Position numbers and translations under genes: made by a program
The notes under the pieces: model-generated
What the model saw: only the letters and a program-made list of their open reading frames with translations
What the model was told of the DNA's origin: nothing
Databases searched by the model: none
In this document: in pieces, positions 8,690 to 15,810 of the stretch
Numbering within the stretch: position 1 is the first letter of the stretch
Layout: each line of letters begins with the position of its first letter
Assembly (NCBI RefSeq): GCF_026810505.1
Contig: NZ_CP101750.1
Coordinates: 463,448 to 527,447 of the forward strand
Source of the DNA: Streptomyces sp. Je 1-369
Lineage (GTDB): Bacteria; Actinomycetota; Actinomycetes; Streptomycetales; Streptomycetaceae
DNA length: 64,000 nucleotides
Direction: 5' to 3'

Positions 8690-9079
8690 CTGCTGGACTG
8701 GGAAACGGGCACCGCCGACTTCACCTTCGGCCTGCACCACCGCGTGGTGAACGGCACTGATGTCCTTGCGTTTTGGGGCGAACTGGACGCCTGGGCCGAC
8801 CAGGAGCTCGCCCCCCGTGTCATGGCACTCATGGACCGGGCCGGCCCTCGGGTCGTCGCGGACCTGCGGGAGGTGACCTTCATGGATGCCGGTGGTCTGC
8901 GCCTGCTCGTGCGGATCCGGAAGCGGGTCGTCCCCGGCCGGGGCACCTTATGGCTCGTGCCGGGCAGCGCGCGCAATCGGCGACTGCTGCGCATCACCTC
9001 ACTCGACAAGGCGTTCACGATCCCGGCCGGCGCGCCGGTGCCGTGCACGCGTACCGGCTCACGGATCGGGTTCCGCTGA
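8690..9079 (+). CDS. STAS-domain protein (anti-sigma factor antagonist-like)
   Basis: The core VVNGTDVLAFWGELDAWADQ ... VVADLREVTFMDAGGLRLLV is a STAS fold. D(A)GGL sits at the position where SpoIIAA-type antagonists carry the phosphorylated serine (usually DSSGL/DSTGL). Here the residue is alanine or glycine, so classical phosphorylation may be lost. The frame is open and clearly coding from 8678, but the first ATG/GTG is only at 8744. AAGGGAAAA at 8678-8685 suits a CTG start at 8690 or 8693, which I favour; GTG 8744 is the conventional alternative and would remove the first beta strand. No anti-sigma kinase gene is adjacent. Confidence 0.75.
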   Translation: MLDWETGTADFTFGLHHRVVNGTDVLAFWGELDAWADQELAPRVMALMDRAGPRVVADLREVTFMDAGGLRLLVRIRKRVVPGRGTLWLVPGSARNRRLLRITSLDKAFTIPAGAPVPCTRTGSRIGFR

Positions 9080-9170
9080 CGCGGCCCCGGCCCCGGCCCC
9101 GGCTCCGGGCCACGCGCCCGGGACTCACAGAGGTCGGCATGAGGCAGGGCGCCCGGGGCATCCGGTAGCC

Positions 9171-10046
9171 ATGCATCTCCCATCCATGCGCCTCCCTTCC
9201 GTGCGTCTCACGTCGGCCACCGTGCGCGGCAAGGGCAAAGCAAGGCGCGCAGCCAAGGGACGAGGCGTGGCCGCGGTGGCACGCGCCGGGTTCGTCGGAC
9301 GTGGCGTCCTGTATCTCCTCGTCGGCGCGCTGGCCCTGCGCATCGCGTTCTCCGACGGCGGCGACGGCCGCCAGGCGGACCGGGGCGGCGCCCTGGCCGA
9401 GATCGCGGAGCGTCCTTTCGGGCACGTCATGCTGTGGCTGCTCGGCGGCGCCCTGGCGGGCATGGCGCTGTGGCGGCTCTCCGAGGTCTTCTTCGGGCAG
9501 GCGGGGCCGGACGGAAACACCGCGGGCAAACGCGCCATCGCGGGCGCGCGCTGCCTCTTCTACAGCTTCGTGACGTACTCCGTCATCGCCTACGCCGCGG
9601 GCGACCAGGGCAGCGGCAGCGGATCGAGCGACAAGCAGACCCAGGACGCGACGGCGAAGGTGCTCGACTGGCCCGGCGGGCAGTGGATCGTCGCCGCCGC
9701 GGGCGCGGGCGTGCTCGTGGCGGGGGTCTGGATCGCGGGCCGCGCGGTGCTGCGCAAGTTCCGCGACAAGCTGCGCGTCTCCGAGATGCCTCGGCGGATG
9801 CGCCAGACGACCGATGTCCTCGGCGTCACCGGCGGGACGGCACGGGGCGTGGTGTTCGGCGTCGCGGGCGGCTTCGCCATCACCGCCGCGCTGCGGCACA
9901 AGCCGGGCGAGGCCAAGGGCATGGACAACACGCTGCGCTCCTTCGCCGACACCGGCGCCGGGCCCTGGCTGCTCGCGCTGATCGCCGTCGGCCTCGTGGC
10001 CTTCGGACTCTTCTCGTTCGCGAGCGCGCGCTGGCGCAAGTTCTGA
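9171..10046 (+). CDS. DUF1206 domain membrane protein
   Basis: About 291 aa with six predicted membrane helices in three repeated DUF1206 units, each beginning near a glycine-rich segment: GFVGRGVLYLLVGALALR, a middle unit around WPGGQWIVAAAGAGVLVAGV, and GTARGVVFGVAGGFAITAAL. A basic N-terminal region (GKGKARRAAKGRG) precedes the first helix. Function of DUF1206 is unknown; it is common in actinobacteria. ATG 9171 is used; ATG 9186 is equally possible. It follows the STAS gene by 91 bases but has no evident functional link. Confidence 0.8.
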   Translation: MHLPSMRLPSVRLTSATVRGKGKARRAAKGRGVAAVARAGFVGRGVLYLLVGALALRIAFSDGGDGRQADRGGALAEIAERPFGHVMLWLLGGALAGMALWRLSEVFFGQAGPDGNTAGKRAIAGARCLFYSFVTYSVIAYAAGDQGSGSGSSDKQTQDATAKVLDWPGGQWIVAAAGAGVLVAGVWIAGRAVLRKFRDKLRVSEMPRRMRQTTDVLGVTGGTARGVVFGVAGGFAITAALRHKPGEAKGMDNTLRSFADTGAGPWLLALIAVGLVAFGLFSFASARWRKF

Positions 10047-10050
10047 CACA

Positions 10051-10158
10051 CGGCCGAGCGGCCCGGCCGAGCGGCCCGGCTAAGCCGACGCCCGGCAGGG
10101 CGGCACTCCTCGCCATGTGGCATTCCTCGCCACGTACGGCATGAGATGCCGCCCTGCC
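10051..10158 (+). terminator. Tandem 13-bp repeat and large hairpin between DUF1206 and TetR genes
   Basis: CGGCCGAGCGGCC is repeated in tandem at 10051-10063 and 10064-10076. Just after it, GGCAGGGCGGCA (10094-10105) and TGCCGCCCTGCC (10147-10158) form a perfect 12-bp inverted repeat around a 41-base loop. The loop itself contains an imperfect direct repeat (CTCCTCGCCATGTGGCAT and TTCCTCGCCACGTACGGCAT). It probably stops transcription of the membrane protein gene. Confidence 0.5.
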
Positions 10159-10177
10159 CCTGAGTGACAAAAAGGGC

Positions 10178-10828
10178 ATGCGAACGCCCGACATGTACGA
10201 TGACTCGGTGACTTCCCACCCCCGAATGAGCCTGGCCGAGCGCAAGCGCCGCCTCGTCTCGGACGAACTGACCGAATCCGCGTTGCAGTTGCTGGCGCTG
10301 AAGGGGTACGAAGCGGTCACCATCGACGAGATCGTGGCCACCGCCGGAGTCTCCCGGCGCACGTTCTTCCGGTACTTCGCGTCCAAGGAGGACGTGGTCA
10401 TCCAGTTCCTGGCCGACATGGGCACCGGAATGCGCACGGAACTGGCGGACCGCCCCACCGGCGAAACGCACGCGGAAGCGCTGCGGAACGCCGTCAAGGT
10501 CCCCCTCGCCATCTGTTCCGACCGCTCCGACCACTCCGAGCGTGCGCTGAGCGTGGTGCAGCTGATCCTGCGGACGCCCGCCCTGCTGGCCCGCTTCCTG
10601 GAGCGGCAGGCGCAGTGGCGCGACGACCTGACGGAGGAGATGGGCCGCCGGACGGGGCTCGACCCGGAGGTCGAGCTGTACCCGCGGCTGGCCGCGGGGA
10701 TGGCCCTCACCGCGTTCGACGCCGTGCTGCAGCGGTGGAGCGGCAACGACGGCGCCGAGGACCCGGCCGAACTCCTCGACCGGGCCTTCGACGTGATCGG
10801 CCCGGCCCTGGACACCGTGGCGGCGTAG
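10178..10828 (+). CDS. TetR family transcriptional regulator
   Basis: A 216-aa protein with a TetR_N helix-turn-helix at residues about 23-70 (TESALQLLALKGYEAVTIDE then IVATAGVSRRTFFRYFASKE) and an all-helical C-terminal ligand domain. Residues before about 17 are not conserved in the family, so ATG 10193 or GTG 10208 may be the true start. A purine-rich AAAAAGGG lies close to ATG 10178. No transporter or oxidoreductase is divergently placed, so the target is unknown; it may be autoregulatory. The next gene is convergent (TerB-like, 61 bases away). Confidence 0.85.
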   Translation: MRTPDMYDDSVTSHPRMSLAERKRRLVSDELTESALQLLALKGYEAVTIDEIVATAGVSRRTFFRYFASKEDVVIQFLADMGTGMRTELADRPTGETHAEALRNAVKVPLAICSDRSDHSERALSVVQLILRTPALLARFLERQAQWRDDLTEEMGRRTGLDPEVELYPRLAAGMALTAFDAVLQRWSGNDGAEDPAELLDRAFDVIGPALDTVAA

Positions 10829-10889
10829 CTCTCCACGGTGCCCTGACCGCCTACAGGTACAGATCCGGCCGCCTACCGGGCCCGACCGC

Positions 10890-11438
10890 TCAGAGGCCGA
10901 ACTCCTGCGGGGACACGTTCAGCGCCGCGCACGCCTCGCGCAGGACCTGCTCCTCCGCCGGTGCGATGTACCCGTCCGCGCCGGCCACGACGAAGCCGGT
11001 CTGCACGACCGCCTTCGCCTCCACCGGCTTCTTCGCCGCCTTGGCGATCTCCTGCATCGCCTCGGTCTTGCCCTGCTGGAAGTTGAGCGACAGCTGGTCC
11101 ACGTGCTTGTTGAAGCGCTGCCGCAGCTGGTCCGGCGGGAAGTTCTGCAGGACGTCGTTCTGCACGATCAGCGACTCCACGTGCTGGCGCTCGGCCGGGT
11201 CGACCGATCCGTCGGCCGCCGCGACCAGGGCGCACATGGCCATGCTCGCGTCGCGGTACGCACCGCTCTTGAGCTCGGTCTTCAGGGAGGCAAGCTGCGT
11301 CTTGAGCACGCCCACGAGCTGCGCCTTCGATCCCCCGCCGGAGCCCGAACCCGGTCGTCCGTGGCCGCCGGAGCCGCGCGCCCCCTGCGACTGCTGAAGA
11401 CCCTTCGTCTGGTCCTTGATCCGGTCCCACATCGCCAT
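10890..11438 (-). CDS. TerB family tellurite-resistance-like protein
   Basis: About 182 aa. An N-terminal glycine/serine-rich linker (residues 15-35) leads into a TerB domain with MAMCALVAAADGSVDPAERQ and FVVAGADGYIAPAEEQVLRE, two acidic D-G-x-x-x-x-E motifs typical of the family's metal-binding helices. TerB-domain proteins are linked to tellurite resistance and membrane-associated stress response, usually in ter operons with TerD. No other ter gene is present here, so the role is unclear. Start ATG 11438 (or 11432) lies 44 bases after the carrier gene stop, so read-through from the carboxylate module is possible. Confidence 0.8.
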   Translation of the reverse strand: MAMWDRIKDQTKGLQQSQGARGSGGHGRPGSGSGGGSKAQLVGVLKTQLASLKTELKSGAYRDASMAMCALVAAADGSVDPAERQHVESLIVQNDVLQNFPPDQLRQRFNKHVDQLSLNFQQGKTEAMQEIAKAAKKPVEAKAVVQTGFVVAGADGYIAPAEEQVLREACAALNVSPQEFGL

Positions 11439-11482
11439 CCGTGCCACCTCGACTGCTTCGCTCGTCCACGCGCTTGTGCGCG

Positions 11483-12898
11483 TCACTCCGCCAACGCCTT
11501 CCCCGTCGTCGAAGTTCCGTGCACGCCCGACTCCTTCGAGGGCTCCTTCGAGGGCTCGGTCGACGGCTCTGGAAGTCCGGTGCGCAGGACCCTGTTGACG
11601 CGTGCCGTGTCGAGGACGCCCTCCCAGCGGGCGACGACGAGGGTGGCGACGCTGTTGCCCGCGAGGTTCGTCAGGGCCCGGCACTCGGACATGAACTTGT
11701 CGATGCCGAAGATGAGCATGATGCCCGCGGCGGGCACGGTGCCGACGGTGGAGAGCGTGGCGGCCAGGGCGATGAACCCGGCACCCGTGACGCCTCCGGA
11801 CCCCTTGGACGTCAGGATCATCACGGCGAGCAGGCCGAGCTGCTGGCCGAGGGTGAGCGGGGTGTCGGTGGCCTGGGCGATGTACACGGCGGCCAGGGAG
11901 AGGTAGATGGAGCTGCCGTCGAGGTTGAAGGAGTAGCCGGTCGGCACGGTCAGGCCGACGATGTCCCTGCGCACGCCGAGCCCTTCGAGTTTGGCCATCA
12001 CCGTCGGCAGCACGCTCTCCGAGGACGACGTGCCGAGGACGATGAGGAACTCCTCCCGCAGGTGGTGCAGCAGCCGGAAGATGCTGATCCGCAGCAGGGC
12101 GAGGACGCCGCCCAGGACGACCACGACGAAGAACAGCGACGTGCCGTAGAACAGGCCGATGAGCCGGCCGAGGCTGGTCAGCGTCGAGACGCCGTACTTG
12201 CCGATGGTGTAGGCCATGGCGCCGAACGCGCCGACGGGGGCGGCGAGCATCACGTAGTGGAGGATCTTGAAGACGACCGCGCTCAGCCGGTTGACGCCGT
12301 CGACCAGGGGCGCGCCCACGGGGCCCACGGCTTTCAGCGCCACACCGAACAGGACGGCGAAGAAGATGACTTGGAGGATGTTCCCCTCGGCGAACGCCCC
12401 GACCGCGCTGGACGGCACGATGTCGGTGAGGAAGTGCCACCAGCTCTGGTCCTCGCCATCCTTGACGTACTGCGCGGCGCCCCCGGAGAGCCGCAGGTCT
12501 CCGGGGTGGGCGTGGACGCCGGCACCGGGCTGGAAGAGGTTGACGGCGAGCAGTCCGACGGCGAGCGCGACGAGGGTTCCCGCCTGAAAGTAGAGCAGGG
12601 ATTTCAGGCCCACCCTGCCGACCCGGCGCAGGCTGTCGACGCCTCCGATGCCCGCGACGACCGTGAGGAAGACGATCGGGGTGATCAGCATTTTGATCGC
12701 CGAGACGAACGTGGTGCCGACCGGTTCCAGGGCGACGCCGACGGAGGGCCACAGCCAGCCGGTCAGGATGCCGGTGACGATCGCGGTCAGGACCCAGAAG
12801 TACAGCTGCCGGTACCAGGGCGTGGAGGTTTCGGACGGTGGTTCGGACGGTGACGCGGCGGGTGGGGTGCCGGAGGTGGTGGACGCGGTTGCTGCCAT
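11483..12898 (-). CDS. dctA: DctA-like C4-dicarboxylate:cation symporter
   Basis: A 471-aa member of the dicarboxylate/amino acid:cation symporter family. Family signatures include the serine-rich hairpin LGTSSSESVLPTVMAKLEGLG, the PTGYSFNLDGSSIYLSLA segment with the NLDG substrate motif, and ILTSKGSGGVTGAGFIALAA. About eight helices and two re-entrant loops are expected. A GGAG seven bases upstream supports the ATG. The short N-terminus is serine/proline-rich and the C-terminus ends in a charged PSKEPSKE repeat. It lies 26 bases behind a beta-decarboxylating dehydrogenase, so the likely substrates are tartrate, malate or a related dicarboxylate. Substrate is inferred, family certain. Confidence 0.88.
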   Translation of the reverse strand: MAATASTTSGTPPAASPSEPPSETSTPWYRQLYFWVLTAIVTGILTGWLWPSVGVALEPVGTTFVSAIKMLITPIVFLTVVAGIGGVDSLRRVGRVGLKSLLYFQAGTLVALAVGLLAVNLFQPGAGVHAHPGDLRLSGGAAQYVKDGEDQSWWHFLTDIVPSSAVGAFAEGNILQVIFFAVLFGVALKAVGPVGAPLVDGVNRLSAVVFKILHYVMLAAPVGAFGAMAYTIGKYGVSTLTSLGRLIGLFYGTSLFFVVVVLGGVLALLRISIFRLLHHLREEFLIVLGTSSSESVLPTVMAKLEGLGVRRDIVGLTVPTGYSFNLDGSSIYLSLAAVYIAQATDTPLTLGQQLGLLAVMILTSKGSGGVTGAGFIALAATLSTVGTVPAAGIMLIFGIDKFMSECRALTNLAGNSVATLVVARWEGVLDTARVNRVLRTGLPEPSTEPSKEPSKESGVHGTSTTGKALAE

Positions 12899-12924
12899 GG
12901 CGTTTCTCCTCGCCGGTGAACGTG

Positions 12925-13980
12925 TCAGAGCAGTTCGAGGAGCTTCTCGGTGAACGCGGCCGTCGTGCTGTCGCCGCCGAGGTCCGGGGTGCGCACGTCG
13001 GTCTTGGCCAGCACCGCGGCGATCGCGGCCGTGATCTCGTCGGCCGCCGCACGGTGTCCAAGGTGGTCGAGCATCATCGCCGCCGACCAGATGGCGCCGA
13101 GGGGGTTGGCGATGCCGCGGCCCGCGATGTCGGGCGCGGAGCCGTGGACCGGCTCGAACATCGAGGGGAACTCGCGCTCCGGGTTGAGGTTGGCGGCCGG
13201 GGCGATGCCGATGGAACCGGCCACCGCGGCGGCCAGGTCGCTGAGGATGTCGCCGAAGAGGTTGGAGGCGACCACGACGTCGAAGCGGGCCGGGTCGAGG
13301 ACGAACTTCGCGGCCAGCGCGTCGATGTGCTCCTGGTCCCACACCACCGCCGGATGCTCCGCGCCCCGCTCGGCGACCAGTTCGTCCCAGAACGGCATGG
13401 TGTGCACGATGCCGTTCGACTTGGTGGCCGAGGTGAGCCTGCCCCCGCGGCGCGCGGCGAGGCCGAAGGCGTGATCGAGGACGCGGGTGACTCCCGCGCG
13501 CGTGAACACGGCTTCCTGGACGGCCATCTCCTCCGCGAAGCCGCGGTTCAGCCGTCCGCCTATCTCGCTGTACTCCCCCTCGACGTTCTCGCGTACGACG
13601 ACGAAGTCGACCTCTCCGGGTGCGGCGGCCCGCAGCGGGCTCTCGACGCCCTCGAAGACGCGGATCGGCCGCACGTTGACGTACTGGCGAAAGCCCCGCC
13701 TGATCGGGATCAGCAGCCCCCACAGCGAGACGTGGTCGGGCACGCCCGGGTAGCCGACCGCGCCGAGCAGGATGGCGTCCTTGTCGCGCAGCTGGTCGAG
13801 CCCGTCCTCGGGCATCATCGCGCCCTCACGGGCGTAGCGCTCGCACGACCAGTCGTACGTCGTGTACGAGCAGGTGAAGCCGTGGCGGGCGCCGACCGTG
13901 TCGACGACCCGCTGTGCGGGAGGCAGCACTTCGGTCCCGATGCCGTCGCCGGGGATGAGTGCGATGTGGTGGTGGGTCAT
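12925..13980 (-). CDS. Tartrate/D-malate (isopropylmalate-type) dehydrogenase
   Basis: A 351-aa beta-decarboxylating dehydrogenase. LIPGDGIGTEV is the nucleotide/substrate N-terminus, VVRENVEGEYSEIG the substrate loop, TSATKSNGIVHTMPFW the metal region and FEPVHGSAPDIAGRGIANP the NAD site. The sequence pattern (RENVEGEY and the KSNGI lysine) matches tartrate/D-malate dehydrogenases rather than LeuB or Icd, and no leucine genes are adjacent. The reaction would be NAD-dependent oxidative decarboxylation of D-malate or tartrate in the cytoplasm. It shares a unit with the DctA-like carrier, and the LysR gene follows upstream on the same strand. A perfect LysR box lies in its promoter region (14038-14054). 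Confidence 0.85.
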   Translation of the reverse strand: MTHHHIALIPGDGIGTEVLPPAQRVVDTVGARHGFTCSYTTYDWSCERYAREGAMMPEDGLDQLRDKDAILLGAVGYPGVPDHVSLWGLLIPIRRGFRQYVNVRPIRVFEGVESPLRAAAPGEVDFVVVRENVEGEYSEIGGRLNRGFAEEMAVQEAVFTRAGVTRVLDHAFGLAARRGGRLTSATKSNGIVHTMPFWDELVAERGAEHPAVVWDQEHIDALAAKFVLDPARFDVVVASNLFGDILSDLAAAVAGSIGIAPAANLNPEREFPSMFEPVHGSAPDIAGRGIANPLGAIWSAAMMLDHLGHRAAADEITAAIAAVLAKTDVRTPDLGGDSTTAAFTEKLLELL

Positions 13981-14037
13981 GCCCTGATTGCAGCAACGGC
14001 GGTGTCCGAGCGTCCAAGACGCTCTGCCGATCTGCCT

Positions 14038-14054
14038 TATAGGGCACGCCTATA
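14038..14054. promoter_or_regulatory. LysR-type operator (interrupted palindrome)
   Basis: TATAGGGCACGCCTATA is a perfect inverted repeat (TATAGG, five bases, CCTATA) containing the T-N11-A core typical of LysR-type regulator sites. Its centre is 66 bases upstream of the dehydrogenase start codon, and the LysR gene ends only about 50 bases away. Two weaker copies of the same GCACGCC/GACGCCC element follow at about 28-base spacing toward 14110. Confidence 0.6.
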
Positions 14055-14103
14055 TGTGCGGGCTTTGGAGGGACGCCCGGATGTGCTTGCCTTGGAGGCA
14101 CGC

Positions 14104-14985
14104 CTACGTGCACGTGGCGAGCGCGCGCGTGAGGAACGTCCGCGCGGCCGGCGGCTGCTCGGCCCTGCGGCTCACCAGCGCGATCCGCAGCGTCGTCCGC
14201 GGCTCGATGTCCAGGACCAGCGCACCGGCCCGCTCGGCGGTCGAGCGCCAGGACTCGGTGACGACGGCGAGGCCGACCTCGGCGAGCACCAGCGGCAGGA
14301 TCGCCACCCGGTGCTCGGTCTCCGCCGCGATGGTGAAGTCGATGCCCCGCTCGCGAAGACCGTCGACGTACGCGCGCATGCCGGTGCCCCGCTGCCCGAC
14401 GATCAGCCGCTGTCCCGCCAGCTCCTCGCGGGCCACCGGGCGGCCCGCGGGGAAGGGCCCGTCGGGCGGGGTGACCAGCACGAAGCGCTGCTCGCCCACG
14501 TCGTGCGAGAGCACTTCCTTGTCGGCGAGGGGGCCTGACGCCGCGAGGAGGCCCAGTTCGGCGGCGCCGGTGCGGACCATGTCGATGACGTCGCGCGAGG
14601 TGAACGCCGCCCGGATGTGCACGGACACGCCGGGGTAACGGCCGGTGAAGCCGCGGACCATCGTGGTCAGCGGTTCCACCGCCTGGGAGGGCATGGCGGC
14701 GATGTCGAGCCGCCCCTCGCGCAGTTCGTGCACCGCGGCGACGCTGGCGCGGGCCGTCTCCAGACTGCGTACGGCCGCCCGGGCGGGTTCGATCAGCGCC
14801 GTGCCCGCCTCGGTGAGCACGGCGCGGCGGCCGATGCGGTGGAACAGGCTGCTGCCCAGGTCCCGTTCCAGCGCCCGCACCGCCTGGGACAGCGACGGCT
14901 GGGAGAGATAGAGGGCCGACGCCGCCCGGTTGAAACCGCCGTGGTCGACGATCGCGAGGAAGTACTCCAGTTGACGAACATCCAT
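14104..14985 (-). CDS. LysR family transcriptional regulator of the dicarboxylate module
   Basis: A 293-aa LysR protein. The N-terminal winged helix reads MDVRQLEYFLAIVDHGGFNR AASALYLSQPSLSQAVRALE (split here), followed by the linker helix and a periplasmic-binding-protein-like effector domain (LDIAAMPSQAVEPL near residue 93, LGLLAASGPL near 146). All three module genes point left: regulator, dehydrogenase, carrier. This is the arrangement of D-malate/tartrate utilisation loci, so the effector is probably the carboxylate itself. Regulation of the dehydrogenase via the palindrome at 14038-14054 is inferred. Confidence 0.88.
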   Translation of the reverse strand: MDVRQLEYFLAIVDHGGFNRAASALYLSQPSLSQAVRALERDLGSSLFHRIGRRAVLTEAGTALIEPARAAVRSLETARASVAAVHELREGRLDIAAMPSQAVEPLTTMVRGFTGRYPGVSVHIRAAFTSRDVIDMVRTGAAELGLLAASGPLADKEVLSHDVGEQRFVLVTPPDGPFPAGRPVAREELAGQRLIVGQRGTGMRAYVDGLRERGIDFTIAAETEHRVAILPLVLAEVGLAVVTESWRSTAERAGALVLDIEPRTTLRIALVSRRAEQPPAARTFLTRALATCT

Positions 14986-15055
14986 GCGCCCATCCTCGCG
15001 CGGCTCTCGCCGCCACGAGGTCCTGCGAGAGCCTGCGTCATTGCCCCGCCGGAGC

Positions 15056-15742
15056 TCAGTCCCGGTCGACGTGCTCCCGGACGATCTTGCGGTTGGTCGC
15101 GTCGACGTCGTACGTCGTCTTGTTCCAGTCGTCGGTCGTGACGACGTCGACGGACCACAGCACCATGTCGCCCTTGTCGGAGTCGTCCAGCTCCACCGAG
15201 GTGACGGTGCCCTTCTTCTTGTCCGTGGCGGTCTGCGCCGCCTGCTGCGGGGTGACCGTCGCCTTCTTCAGCCAGTCCGCGAGCTCGCGCTTGTCGTCCT
15301 GGTCCTGGTCGTCGGCCCGCGCCTGCCCGGCCTTGCCGGTGACCGCGTCGACGTCGACGTCGTGGGAGGCGCCGTCCGCGGTCGCCACCTCCGCCTTCCA
15401 GACCGGCTTGTCCGGCGTGCCCTTGAGTTCGATGGAGACCGGCTTCGACTTGTCGACCGTCGCCACCGCCGCGTCGAGTGCCTTGTCGTAGCCGACCTTG
15501 GCCTTGGGGACGAGCTCCTTCCGCTCCCGCTGGTCGTCCGTGAGGCTGCCCCCGTCGGAGGACGAGGTGGGCGACGCCACCCGTCCGGCCGTGGAGGAGT
15601 CGGTCTTCGCGGTGTCGCCGTCGTCGTTGCCGCAGCCGGTGAGCAGCGCTCCGGCCGCGGCGGCGACACAGATCAGGCCCGTGCTCCTGGTGAGTGTGGG
15701 GCGTACGCGCCGGACGGCAGATGCATTCCTGTTTGTGACCAT
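15056..15742 (-). CDS. PepSY domain lipoprotein
   Basis: A 228-aa secreted lipoprotein: basic N-terminus, hydrophobic segment and lipobox LLTGC with the lipidated cysteine at residue 37. After a serine/threonine-rich linker come two PepSY-like repeats (around KVGYDKALDAAVATVDKSKP ... PVWKAEVATADG and TPQQAAQTATDKKKG ... LWSVDVVTTDDWNKTTYDVD). PepSY domains often bind or inhibit peptidases at the cell surface. It is alone on its strand; secDF ends beyond it with a gap of 68 bases. Specific partner unknown. Confidence 0.85.
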   Translation of the reverse strand: MVTNRNASAVRRVRPTLTRSTGLICVAAAAGALLTGCGNDDGDTAKTDSSTAGRVASPTSSSDGGSLTDDQRERKELVPKAKVGYDKALDAAVATVDKSKPVSIELKGTPDKPVWKAEVATADGASHDVDVDAVTGKAGQARADDQDQDDKRELADWLKKATVTPQQAAQTATDKKKGTVTSVELDDSDKGDMVLWSVDVVTTDDWNKTTYDVDATNRKIVREHVDRD

Positions 15743-15810
15743 ATGGGTACATTAAGCGACGTATCCGTTCGCCACCTGTGGAGACTGCCGTCCGGTCGCG
15801 TACGGCCGCC

